Shown: piece after piece, positions 7,873-15,191 of the stretch | How positions within the stretch are numbered: position 1 is the stretch's first letter | Layout: every line of letters begins with the position of its first letter | Source: Candidatus Woesearchaeota archaeon | Lineage (GTDB): Archaea; Nanobdellota; Nanobdellia; Woesearchaeales; UBA525 | Length of the DNA: 20,808 nt | Direction of reading: 5' to 3' | NCBI GenBank assembly: GCA_018221245.1 | Contig: JAAOYH010000056.1 | Coordinates: forward strand, 1-20,808 | Made by a program: the position numbers and the translations under genes | The notes under the pieces: model-generated | The model's database searches: none | What the model was told of the DNA's origin: nothing | What the model saw: only the letters and a program-made list of their open reading frames with translations

Positions 7873-9066
7873 TTACTTGTCTATTAGCTCGAGAGCCTCG
7901 GTGATTATACTCTCTTTGTATTCGTACTGTTTCTCACCCTCTTCTGGCTCTCTGGAGAGTAGTTTGAGAAGGGATTTGGCTAGCTCTACCCCCTCACGGC
8001 CATCTATTTTGAGTTCGGATGCATGTTCTGCAAGAAGTGCATTCTCCATGTGTTCGGCATCCTCTATATGGGGGTCCTGCTGGACGAACTCGGAAGTTGA
8101 TAGCTTGGATGTGTTCCTGAGGACACAGTATGCTTTCTGCTCTAGTTGCTTAACTACTCCAGGAATATCAAGATCTGTTATGCTTCCTTCAGTGATTCTT
8201 CCGCTAAATCTGAGGAGTATTATCTTGTCTGCTATCTCTTCCTTGGAGATTTGTTCTGTCAGTTTTTCTCGTGCTTCAGGTCCTGATAGGCCTTCTACTG
8301 AGAATGGTATGCTGACAGTATCTTTCATCTTGATGTCTTTCCTGGTGAGCTCGCCATCCTCGTAGAGGAAGTATCCTCCGTGGCCTAACTCTTCCAGTTC
8401 TGAGAAACTGTTCGGGAACAGCGGTCCGGGATATACTATATTATTGTAAGGGCCTTTGTTGTACCTCTCGACTATGTGAACGTGGCCTCCTGCGTAGTAC
8501 ATGAATCCTTCAGGGAGGAAACTGACTGGTTGGCTGGGGATATCTGCCATGCGGGGAGGTTTGAGCTCGTCCAGTGTCGTGTGAAATAGAAATATCTTAT
8601 CTCCTGGTTCTTTTCCTATGGATTGATCGAGGTCTTCATAATGCTCCTTGTCAAGCTGGCCTCTTCTTCCTAAAATGCCTGTGAGCTTGACGCCTGTTGA
8701 ATCCTCTGTTAGCTCCAGTCTGAGCTTCCCCTCTTTTACCTCTCCTCTCCAGACATTCACAAGAAGCCCTGCGCGCTCGAGTACGTCAAGCATGGTCTTG
8801 CCACTGGGGCTAAAGTCATGACTTCCTGGAATGGCGTACACCCTGATGCCCTCTTTCTTGAGCCTGCTGAGTTGGGTCACTGTGAACTTGAGCGCGTCTA
8901 TACCAGGAATAGCTGTGTTGAAGAGATCTCCTGAGATGAGAACAAAGTCTACTTTTGCCTCGATGCTCTCAGATACCATTGTAGAAAAAGCATCTTCTGT
9001 AAGAATCCTTAGCTTGGGATTCCTATGGCCTCCTATGTGGCAGTCCGCCGTGTGCGTGAATCGCAT
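7873..9066 (-). CDS. mre11: Mre11/SbcD-family DNA repair nuclease
   Basis: This is a metallophosphoesterase of the Mre11 family, which acts with Rad50 on DNA ends. Visible motifs are HTADCHIG (D8, H10), SGDLFN (D47), PGSHDFSPSG (81-90), FHTTL (H162) and YAGGHVHIVE (H195, H197), followed by the YPGPLFPNSF segment typical of the family. The third motif normally reads GNHD; here the asparagine metal ligand is serine (S82), a change worth checking for activity. Residues from about 235 on form the capping and C-terminal regions. The 397-residue length is normal for archaeal Mre11. No rad50, herA or nurA is in the window. It follows two helical hypothetical genes on the same strand but also has its own TATA at the leaderless distance. 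Confidence 0.85.
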   Translation of the reverse strand: MRFTHTADCHIGGHRNPKLRILTEDAFSTMVSESIEAKVDFVLISGDLFNTAIPGIDALKFTVTQLSRLKKEGIRVYAIPGSHDFSPSGKTMLDVLERAGLLVNVWRGEVKEGKLRLELTEDSTGVKLTGILGRRGQLDKEHYEDLDQSIGKEPGDKIFLFHTTLDELKPPRMADIPSQPVSFLPEGFMYYAGGHVHIVERYNKGPYNNIVYPGPLFPNSFSELEELGHGGYFLYEDGELTRKDIKMKDTVSIPFSVEGLSGPEAREKLTEQISKEEIADKIILLRFSGRITEGSITDLDIPGVVKQLEQKAYCVLRNTSKLSTSEFVQQDPHIEDAEHMENALLAEHASELKIDGREGVELAKSLLKLLSREPEEGEKQYEYKESIITEALELIDK

Positions 9067-9087
9067 ACAGAGGGGAACTGGAGAAGG

Positions 9088-9094
9088 TATTTAA
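9088..9094 (-). promoter_or_regulatory. Likely internal TATA box of the mre11-like gene
   Basis: TTAAATA on the minus strand is centred about 25 nt before ATG 9066 and overlaps the TAA stop of the upstream gene. No G-rich ribosome binding site precedes the ATG, which supports a separate leaderless transcript. Confidence 0.5.
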
Positions 9095-9396
9095 CCCTTG
9101 CCTGAGCGTGACTTGTGGAGCAAGACATGTTTCTCCATGCGCTTGACGTGGGTGTCGAGCTTTCTCATGTGTATGGATGTGGCCTGCGCCTGCCTCTCGA
9201 CGTGTCTCATAGTGCGCTTTATGCTGTCTGTAACTTCGTGTGGCGCCTTCTTGGGAAGTTCATCAGATAGTCGCCTAAGAATCCTTCTGACATCCTTGAG
9301 CAGATTTGCTGACTCGAGAAGATAGTTTTCGGCTCTAGAGGCTGCATTCGCGGCCTGTGTTGCATTGTCTCCTGCTGTTCGTGTGAAAATTGACAT
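9091..9396 (-). CDS. Small helical coiled-coil protein, upstream of mre11-like gene
   Basis: The product has 101 residues and no recognised domain. It is rich in Ala, Arg, Lys and Glu, almost free of helix breakers after residue 15, and looks like one or two long amphipathic helices (NYLLESANLLKDVRRILRR, then RTMRHVERQAQATSIHMRK). The C-terminus is basic. The frame stays open to a TTG at 9414, but ATG 9396 has GGAGG 9 nt upstream and begins 1 nt after the stop of the preceding gene, so it is preferred. Its position between a larger helical protein and an Mre11-like nuclease suggests a shared DNA-related role; this is only context. Confidence 0.7.
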   Translation of the reverse strand: MSIFTRTAGDNATQAANAASRAENYLLESANLLKDVRRILRRLSDELPKKAPHEVTDSIKRTMRHVERQAQATSIHMRKLDTHVKRMEKHVLLHKSRSGKG

Positions 9397-9397
9397 A

Positions 9398-10336
9398 CTA
9401 TGTGGCCTCCGCAATAGGGTATCGAGAGTAATCTTCTGTCTTACTTCTTAAGTAGACATAGACGTCCTCGAGCGCTTTAATCATTCGCTGCTCTTTTTCG
9501 GTGAGCTTCTTTCCTTCATCTAGGACACCCTTGTATCCGTACAGTTGTGGAAGAAGTTCGTGATATATGTGGTTCTCCACAAAGATGAGTAATGTGGTGA
9601 GCTTGTCGATGATATCAGAAACCTCCTTGAAGTTGATTTTCTTTTCGGCGAGTCCCTCTTGAATTAGCTGGTTGATGCGCACAAGGCGGTTCATGGTGTA
9701 GTTTGATGATCTTCCGAACTCATCCATGATGTTATTTAGGGTGTGAGCGGCATGTTGGAATGCTTGATGGTATTTTCCGTGTGGGGGGTGAGTGCCTTTG
9801 ATGCTTCCCACCTCGTTTCTCAAGTCTCGGATGAAAGTGTTCCATTCTTCATCCTCTCGTAACACAGGAGATAGTTCTTTCAGGATGACTAGGAACATGT
9901 GCTTGCCATGTTCTAAGCTAACAGCGATATCTTGTAGGTGCTCTGAGAGACTGGTCCATACAGATCGCACTTTTGCTTCTGGAAAACCTCTTTTTTCAAG
10001 TCCTTTTAGTTCAGCAATCTTATTGTTGACTGCCAAAAGATGAGATTTTAATGAGTGATGGAAGAAATCTTTGTGGGTAAGCATCCTTATGAACTTGTCT
10101 AAGTCCTTTTCACCTCTTTTGATATTCTTACGCTCTTTCTTTACTTCTCGTTCTATCACTCGAGACATAGGAAGGACCTTATCAAGGACTTCTTCCAGTT
10201 CTTCTTTTTCTTTTTTTGTTGCGTGTTCGAACCCGAGTGCACGAAACTGCTCTAAGAGGCCAAGAGTCTCCTTTTGTCCGGCGGTCAGCTCTTTTATTGG
10301 TTCTTTGAACCCCTTCGCTTCGTAGTGAACCGCCAC
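9398..10336 (-). CDS. Uncharacterised helical protein, first gene of the mre11-like cluster
   Basis: The product has 312 residues, almost wholly predicted helical and highly charged, with no family I recognise. It has no transmembrane segment or signal peptide. Residues about 20-100 are rich in Lys/Glu (KKEKEELEEVLDKVL, EREVKKERKNIKRGEKDLD) and could form a coiled coil; histidine-rich stretches follow (HKDFFHHSLKSH, THPPHGKYHQAFQHAAH). The only reasonable start is GTG 10336, which is 25 nt from a TATA box and thus likely a leaderless GTG. The next gene starts 1 nt after its stop. It is not Rad50: there is no P-loop and no CxxC hook. Confidence 0.75.
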   Translation of the reverse strand: MAVHYEAKGFKEPIKELTAGQKETLGLLEQFRALGFEHATKKEKEELEEVLDKVLPMSRVIEREVKKERKNIKRGEKDLDKFIRMLTHKDFFHHSLKSHLLAVNNKIAELKGLEKRGFPEAKVRSVWTSLSEHLQDIAVSLEHGKHMFLVILKELSPVLREDEEWNTFIRDLRNEVGSIKGTHPPHGKYHQAFQHAAHTLNNIMDEFGRSSNYTMNRLVRINQLIQEGLAEKKINFKEVSDIIDKLTTLLIFVENHIYHELLPQLYGYKGVLDEGKKLTEKEQRMIKALEDVYVYLRSKTEDYSRYPIAEAT

Positions 10337-10351
10337 GCTGTTTCCAAGAGG

Positions 10352-10390
10352 GAGCTCTTTTTAACCTTTCCGTCGGAGAGAGCTCTTTTT
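10352..10390. promoter_or_regulatory. Direct repeat GAGCTCTTTTT in a divergent promoter region
   Basis: GAGCTCTTTTT occurs at 10352-10362 and again at 10380-10390, 28 bp apart, each with the palindrome GAGCTC. The first copy contains the minus-strand TATA (TTAAAAAG, centre about 10361) of the helical-protein gene. The pair may be an operator or a duplicated promoter element. Confidence 0.45.
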
Positions 10391-10415
10391 CTTAAGTGAC
10401 CGATTTTGCACAACC

Positions 10416-10425
10416 TTTTTAAAAC
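10416..10425 (+). promoter_or_regulatory. TATA box of the ACT-domain gene
   Basis: TTTTTAAAAC is centred near 10421, about 26 nt before ATG 10447. The gene has no ribosome binding site, which fits a leaderless mRNA. Confidence 0.6.
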
Positions 10426-10446
10426 CTCGACCGGTTCTGGACATTT

Positions 10447-11100
10447 ATGGTCAGTATCACGAAACAGGTCTGGGAGATCCTAGACAATGATATTACCATC
10501 AAGAAAGATCTGGAGAGAGGGATCATAAACGTATCTGCGCTCTCGCAGTACATTCTTGATACTTACCAGATTAAAGGTTCCTTGGATTCGGTTATATCTG
10601 CAATCAGGAGATACAAGGCAGACCAGACCATACAGGATGATTACGCGCGAATTAAGACTGCTCTTGGTGATAGCATTATCAGCACGAAGACTAACATCAG
10701 CCTGCTCATATTGAAGAATACTACCAATACTTACAATTACATAGGCAAGCTGATGGGCCACGAGGATTTTCTGAAGAATGATGTTTTCAGGCTAATCAAG
10801 ACTCGCTGGGGTCTAAAGATAGTTGTTGATAGGGACAGCATGGAGAAGGCGAAGAGCTTTTTCCCTGATTCTGCGGTCGACAAGGTCAACACGGGGCTCG
10901 TGGAAGTCAACATAAAGCTCACCGAGAAAGGATGGGCGACCAAGGGCATACTTTCTAGAATAGCCAACGAGCTTGCGACGCAGGACATCAACATTGAGAT
11001 AGTCTTCTCTGTATACCCTAACATTAGTATTTTCTTGGGTGAGAAGGATATTGTTAAGGCGCACGAGGCTCTGATGAGGATTGCGGGTAGGTTCAACTGA
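10447..11100 (+). CDS. ACT-domain regulatory protein
   Basis: The product has 217 residues. The C-terminal part (about 160-213: GWATKGILSRIANELATQD, then INIEIVFS and a final helix) has the ACT beta-alpha-beta pattern used to bind small ligands, often amino acids. The middle (about 84-140) may hold a second, degenerate ACT-like unit. The N-terminal ~60 residues are helical, with a spacing that could be a winged-helix or similar DNA-binding head (NVSALSQYILDTYQIKG, then SLDSVISAIRRYK). A ligand-sensing transcription regulator is the most likely reading. It is divergent from the helical/mre11-like cluster, with repeats in the shared upstream region. It ends 7 bp from the convergent exchanger gene. 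Confidence 0.7.
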   Translation: MVSITKQVWEILDNDITIKKDLERGIINVSALSQYILDTYQIKGSLDSVISAIRRYKADQTIQDDYARIKTALGDSIISTKTNISLLILKNTTNTYNYIGKLMGHEDFLKNDVFRLIKTRWGLKIVVDRDSMEKAKSFFPDSAVDKVNTGLVEVNIKLTEKGWATKGILSRIANELATQDINIEIVFSVYPNISIFLGEKDIVKAHEALMRIAGRFN

Positions 11101-11107
11101 TACTTCG

Positions 11108-12055
11108 TCAGCCTCTAACTACCAAGAATATTATGTACAGCACGTAAAGGCCTAATAAAGAGAAACCTTCCCATCGTTCTAGCCTGTGCTTCACTCCCGT
11201 GAACATGAACAGGAAGAGTAATAGTGAAGATGCGATCATTATAGCGATATCGACGCTTACGAAAGCAGGTATGTCCATAGGTCTTATCATGGAGGTTATT
11301 CCGAGCACCCAGAAAATGTTGAAAACGTTGGAGCCTATGATATTACCGACAGCAAGATCTGTTTCGTTCTTGAACAGGGCAACTAGTGTGGTGACTACCT
11401 CAGGAAGGGAGGTGCCTATAGCGACTATGGTCGCGGATATGAGGAAGGAGCTCATCCCGAAATAATTCGCTACATAGATTGCTCCATTAACAGTCCAGAG
11501 GCCACCAAGATACAGCCCGGCAAAACCGGCAATCACCAGTAGAACTGACCGTCTCTTGGGATGGAGGATAACCCTCATCATATGCTTGGGCCCTTGCTGT
11601 CTTGCGGACTCTGCTACATAGTAGAGGAATACTCCGAAGAGTATCAGAAGAATGATGCCATCGAATCTGGACAGCAATTTAGGGCCTGTTGTGAGCTGTT
11701 CTGTGAGAAGAAAGAGCACGACTCCTGCGAGGATTACGAAAGGTATCTCTTTCCAGACTGTTGAGAACTTGACATGGATAACTCTTATGGAGGCCATCAG
11801 GCCGAGGGCGAGCATGATATTGGCTATGTTGCTACCTATGATATTGCCCAACGCTAAGTCTACATTACCTCTCACTGCGGAGATAAGATTCACGATAAGC
11901 TCAGGCATGCTTGTGCCGAAAGCCACTATTGTGAGCCCTATCAGGAGCTGGGACATTCCCCAGCGTTTGGCGAGAGAGGCAGAACCATCTATCAGCCAGC
12001 CAGCTCCTTTCACGAGCAGTCCAATACCTATGAATAGCAATATTACCTGGAGCAT
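11108..12055 (-). CDS. Calcium/sodium antiporter family membrane protein (YrbG-like)
   Basis: This is a member of the Ca2+:cation antiporter superfamily, with about ten hydrophobic helices in two inverted halves. Both alpha repeats are complete: GTSMPELIVNLISA with GNIIGSNIANIMLALG in the first half, and GTSLPEVVTTLVAL with GNIIGSNVFNIFWVLG in the second, including the paired acidic residue in each S-x-P-E motif that binds the cation. The 315-318 residue length is normal for prokaryotic members. Two in-frame ATGs exist at 12064 and 12055; the latter lies 25 nt from a TATA-like GTAATAAAC and opens directly into the first helix, so it is chosen, though the longer form is possible. Ion specificity cannot be read from sequence. 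Confidence 0.92.
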   Translation of the reverse strand: MLQVILLFIGIGLLVKGAGWLIDGSASLAKRWGMSQLLIGLTIVAFGTSMPELIVNLISAVRGNVDLALGNIIGSNIANIMLALGLMASIRVIHVKFSTVWKEIPFVILAGVVLFLLTEQLTTGPKLLSRFDGIILLILFGVFLYYVAESARQQGPKHMMRVILHPKRRSVLLVIAGFAGLYLGGLWTVNGAIYVANYFGMSSFLISATIVAIGTSLPEVVTTLVALFKNETDLAVGNIIGSNVFNIFWVLGITSMIRPMDIPAFVSVDIAIMIASSLLLFLFMFTGVKHRLERWEGFSLLGLYVLYIIFLVVRG

Positions 12056-12075
12056 GGTGTCCATCTGGAAGAACT

Positions 12076-12104
12076 GTTTATTACTGTGTCGGAAAGCTTT
12101 AAAA
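12076..12104. promoter_or_regulatory. Divergent TATA boxes of exchanger and valS
   Basis: On the plus strand TTTAAAA (12098-12104) lies about 27 nt before valS ATG 12128. On the minus strand AATAAAC (about 12076-12083) lies about 25 nt before the exchanger ATG 12055. The two core promoters sit back to back within about 30 bp. Confidence 0.5.
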
Positions 12105-12127
12105 GAATCCCTTGAGCACGTTCAGTC

Positions 12128-14497
12128 ATGAAGGAGCTTCCCAAACGTTACGACCCGCACGAGGCAGAGCCCAGATGGCAGAAGATGTGGGAGGATGAAG
12201 GGATATATGAGATAGTTCCGGACGAGGACAGTTATACCATCGACACGCCTCCCCCCACAGTCAGCGGAAGGATGCACATAGGACACACATCATCTTATGC
12301 ACAAGAGGATTTCTATGCTCGCTTCTGGCGCATGAAGACAGGCAATGTCTTCTATCCATTCGGAACGGACGACAACGGTCTCCCTACAGAGAGGCTGGTC
12401 GAGAAGACGAAGAAAGTATCGAGTACCAAGATGTCCAGAAAAGAGTTCAGAGAGCTCTGTCATTTCACTATCAAGGAGCTCCTGCCTGAGTTTGTAGAAG
12501 ATTGGAAACGCATCGGCATGAGTTGTGACTTCAAGACTGTCTACAGCACTATTGATTCTAATTCTCAGAAGATTAGCCAGCATAGCTTCATCGACCTATA
12601 CAAGAAGGGCCTCGTCCACAGAAAAGAGACTCCTGTGGCCTGGTGCATGACCTGCCAGACAGCTATAGCTCAGGCAGAGTTTGAGAACAAGGATCTGACG
12701 AGCACTTTCAACGACGTAATCTTCAAGGCGGGTGATGAGGAGCTCATAATCAGCACCACCAGACCCGAGTTCATCCCAGCATGCGTCGCGCTTGCAGCAC
12801 ATCCTGACGACGAGAGATATACACATCTGAAAGGCAAGAGAATCACTATCCCTCTCTACGATTACAAAGTCCCTGTAATCTTCGACAAGGAGGTCGCTAT
12901 AGACAAGGGCACAGGACTGATGATGATCTGTACATTCGGAGACAAGGATGATGTGGAGAAATGGCATCGCTACAACCTGGACCTGAGAATCATATTCACC
13001 AAGGACGGAAAGCTCAACGAGCTGGCAGGGGACCTTGAAGGACTCTCTATTATTGATGCTCGGAAAAAAATCCTTGACACTTTGAAGGAGAAAGGTCACC
13101 TTGTGAAGCAGCAGCCTATCACCCATCCTGTGAACGTCCACGAGCGATGCGGAACAGGTATAGAGTTCCTCAAGTCGACGCAGTGGTTCGTCAAGGTATT
13201 GGAGAATAAGAACAAGCTCCTGGCAGCAGGTAAGAAAATCAATTGGCATCCCGCGTACATGCAGGTAAGATATGAGCACTGGGTCGAGAACCTGAATTGG
13301 GACTGGTGCATCTCGCGCCAGAGATACTTCGGAGTGCCTTTCCCAGTGTGGTATGATAAGCGAACTGGAGAACCAGTTATTGCGGATGAGTCCCAGCTTC
13401 CTGTAGATCCTTTCGTGGACAAGCCAAAGAGTGTCCCAGAATCTGACTGGAAGCACCTGGTCCCAGAAGAGGATGTTATGGACACATGGGCCACCTCGAG
13501 TGTCACGCCTCAGATTGCACTAGCGATGCATGGCAAACAAGATCTCATACCTATGAGTCTTAGACCGCAGGCGCATGACATAATCAGGACGTGGGCGTTC
13601 TACACTATCGTAAAGAGTCTTTTCAGTAAGGAAACAATCCCTTGGAAAGATATAGCTATCAGCGGATTTGTGACAGATCCTAAGGGTCATAAGATGAGCA
13701 AGAGCAAAGGTAATGTAGTTTCTCCGCAGGACGTGATGGACAAGTTCTCTGCAGACTCGATAAGATTCTGGGCTGCAGGAGCCAAATTGGGGGATGACAT
13801 ACCTTACATGGAGAAGGATCTCGTCACAGGAAATAAGACTTTGACTAAGTTATGGAATGCCAGTAAGTTCGTGATAATGAATCTTGATGACTACAAAGGG
13901 TTCAATGCGAAGTTTGAGGACCTAGAGCTCATGGACCGCTGGATACTGAGCAAGTTCAACAGGCTTGTAAAGTCATCTACCGACGCATTCTCTGCATATG
14001 ATCATAGTAAAGTTAAATTCGACGTGGAGCAGTTCTTCTGGAACGACTTCTGTGACAACTACCTTGAGATTGTCAAAGGCAGGCTTTATGATCCGAAGGA
14101 CACGATAGAGAAGACATCTGCGCAGTATGCACTTTCACAGGTTATTGAGGGTATTTTGAAGTTGTTCGCACCAATCATGCCTTTCATTACGGAAGAGATC
14201 TATGCTATGCTGCCTTTCGAGAACAAGACGAAGAGCATCCATATCAGCTCCTGGCCGGATTTCAGGAAGGAATGGGTTGATTCCGAGGCAGAGCTTGTGG
14301 GTGAGGATATAGTCAAGGCAGTCCAAGAAGTTAGGAAGTACAAATCTGCGAACCAGCTCAGCATGAATGCGCCTGTGAGTATGTTGAGAGTCCTTTCTGA
14401 GCAGGATTTGACTCTTGCAGAGAATGACTTGATTGCAGTGACTAAAGCGGAAAGTTTCGACCATGAGCTTGGTGAGTTCAAGGTAGATATCGAGTAG
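12128..14497 (+). CDS. valS: Valyl-tRNA synthetase
   Basis: This class I aminoacyl-tRNA synthetase attaches valine to its tRNA in the cytoplasm. The start region YDPHEAEPRWQKMWEDEGIY is typical. The signature H50-I-G-H53 and KMSKS (about 522-526, in GHKMSKSKGNVVSP) are intact, with the editing domain between them (TTRPEFIPACVALAAHPDDERY) and the active-site element NWDWCISRQRYFGVPFPVWY. An anticodon-binding helical domain follows. At 789 residues it is of the archaeal type without the long C-terminal coiled coil of bacterial ValRS, and it is on the short side. The ATG is 26-27 nt from a TATA box, so the mRNA is probably leaderless. Confidence 0.97.
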   Translation: MKELPKRYDPHEAEPRWQKMWEDEGIYEIVPDEDSYTIDTPPPTVSGRMHIGHTSSYAQEDFYARFWRMKTGNVFYPFGTDDNGLPTERLVEKTKKVSSTKMSRKEFRELCHFTIKELLPEFVEDWKRIGMSCDFKTVYSTIDSNSQKISQHSFIDLYKKGLVHRKETPVAWCMTCQTAIAQAEFENKDLTSTFNDVIFKAGDEELIISTTRPEFIPACVALAAHPDDERYTHLKGKRITIPLYDYKVPVIFDKEVAIDKGTGLMMICTFGDKDDVEKWHRYNLDLRIIFTKDGKLNELAGDLEGLSIIDARKKILDTLKEKGHLVKQQPITHPVNVHERCGTGIEFLKSTQWFVKVLENKNKLLAAGKKINWHPAYMQVRYEHWVENLNWDWCISRQRYFGVPFPVWYDKRTGEPVIADESQLPVDPFVDKPKSVPESDWKHLVPEEDVMDTWATSSVTPQIALAMHGKQDLIPMSLRPQAHDIIRTWAFYTIVKSLFSKETIPWKDIAISGFVTDPKGHKMSKSKGNVVSPQDVMDKFSADSIRFWAAGAKLGDDIPYMEKDLVTGNKTLTKLWNASKFVIMNLDDYKGFNAKFEDLELMDRWILSKFNRLVKSSTDAFSAYDHSKVKFDVEQFFWNDFCDNYLEIVKGRLYDPKDTIEKTSAQYALSQVIEGILKLFAPIMPFITEEIYAMLPFENKTKSIHISSWPDFRKEWVDSEAELVGEDIVKAVQEVRKYKSANQLSMNAPVSMLRVLSEQDLTLAENDLIAVTKAESFDHELGEFKVDIE

Positions 14498-14498
14498 T

Positions 14499-14507
14499 TT
14501 CTTAAAC
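14499..14507 (+). promoter_or_regulatory. Possible TATA box of the small lipoprotein gene
   Basis: TTCTTAAAC just after the valS stop lies about 25 nt before the GTG at 14528. It is a weaker TATA match than others in the window. Confidence 0.4.
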
Positions 14508-14527
14508 TCTGTAGGAATCCCAATCTC

Positions 14528-14860
14528 GTGGGAATGCGAAATTTAGGATTGGCGGCGTTGGCAACGATGGCCCTAACAGGATGCGTTCGAGAGGCTAAAC
14601 CCCTTGATTATGTGGATGAGATTATTTTTACAGGCATCATTGACGGGGAGATGATTAATTACTATTCGAATAATCATAGCTATAATATTGTCGAAGTCGT
14701 CAGGGATGATGGGACTGTAAGATCATATGGTTCGATGTTGGGACGATCCAGTGTCTCTTTTGTATTTGGGGATTTCGATAATGAACCCTGCAGTTATGAT
14801 TTTGATAAGCGCGACAAGGAGTTTAAAGAGTATATTTCAAAAATAAACCTTGAAAAGTGA
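14528..14860 (+). CDS. Small putative lipoprotein of unknown function
   Basis: The product has 110 residues. The N-terminus has a short basic head, a hydrophobic stretch and a lipobox-like LTGC with Cys at about residue 19 (LAALATMALTGC), as in lipid-anchored exported proteins. The mature part is acidic with probable beta strands (EIIFTGIIDGEMINYYS; VRDDGTVRSYGSMLG) and one more cysteine at 88; no family is recognised. GTG 14528 fits a leaderless start from the TATA-like element; ATG 14534 is the alternative. Only 1 nt separates its stop from the stop of the convergent GGCT-like gene, so any terminator must lie inside coding sequence. Confidence 0.7.
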   Translation: MGMRNLGLAALATMALTGCVREAKPLDYVDEIIFTGIIDGEMINYYSNNHSYNIVEVVRDDGTVRSYGSMLGRSSVSFVFGDFDNEPCSYDFDKRDKEFKEYISKINLEK

Positions 14861-14861
14861 A

Positions 14862-15191
14862 TTACTTCTGATATATGTAGGCCCAGGCTGTCAATCCAGA
14901 ATGTGTCTCTACCTGTTCCCGTTCGAATGAGCGTTGTCCTCTAGGTAGGAGTCCGAGGAGTTTCTTGTCAAGAGTCTCTAGATCAGAGTCGCTTAATTTG
15001 TAGACTATTCCTTGTATCTCTCTCTCGTCTTTTTCTTTCTTGGGGTGGCAAATTACGTAGTGACGCCCGCCCCAGAAGACCCATTTGCGGCCATATCCTT
15101 CGATTCTGTCATCGAGGTATTCGAAATCCTCTCTATCTAAAAAACCAGGCACCCATTTTCCTTCTCCGCCCGCAAATAGAAGTTCAGTCAT
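14862..15191 (-). CDS. GGCT/AIG2-fold (gamma-glutamylcyclotransferase-like) protein
   Basis: The product has 109 residues. The C-terminal two thirds fit the GGCT-like fold pattern: a strand, then EIQGIVYKLSDSDLETLDK, then RSFEREQVETHSG and a closing WAYIYQK strand, like the GxVYxLsxxxLxxLDxxE...YxRxxVxV...AwxYv pattern. The N-terminus (ELLFAGGEGKW) sits where the usual YG-T-L loop is but is changed. The catalytic glutamate expected in the LDxxEG segment seems replaced (LDKKLLG), so activity is uncertain. It starts inside the cysS stop (4-nt ATGA overlap) with GAGG upstream, so it is translationally coupled to cysteinyl-tRNA synthetase. Confidence 0.6.
   Translation of the reverse strand: MTELLFAGGEGKWVPGFLDREDFEYLDDRIEGYGRKWVFWGGRHYVICHPKKEKDEREIQGIVYKLSDSDLETLDKKLLGLLPRGQRSFEREQVETHSGLTAWAYIYQK

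Noticed and set aside
7808..8365. Plus-strand 185-codon serine-rich frame
   Set aside because: It is antisense to the mre11-like gene and to the hydrolase start, both well supported.
9398..10336. Rad50-like partner upstream of the mre11-like gene
   Set aside because: The 312-residue protein has no Walker A, Walker B or signature motif and no CxxC zinc hook.
12596..13456. Minus-strand 286-codon frame inside valS
   Set aside because: The opposite strand encodes conserved ValRS motifs throughout; the frame has no promoter or family resemblance.
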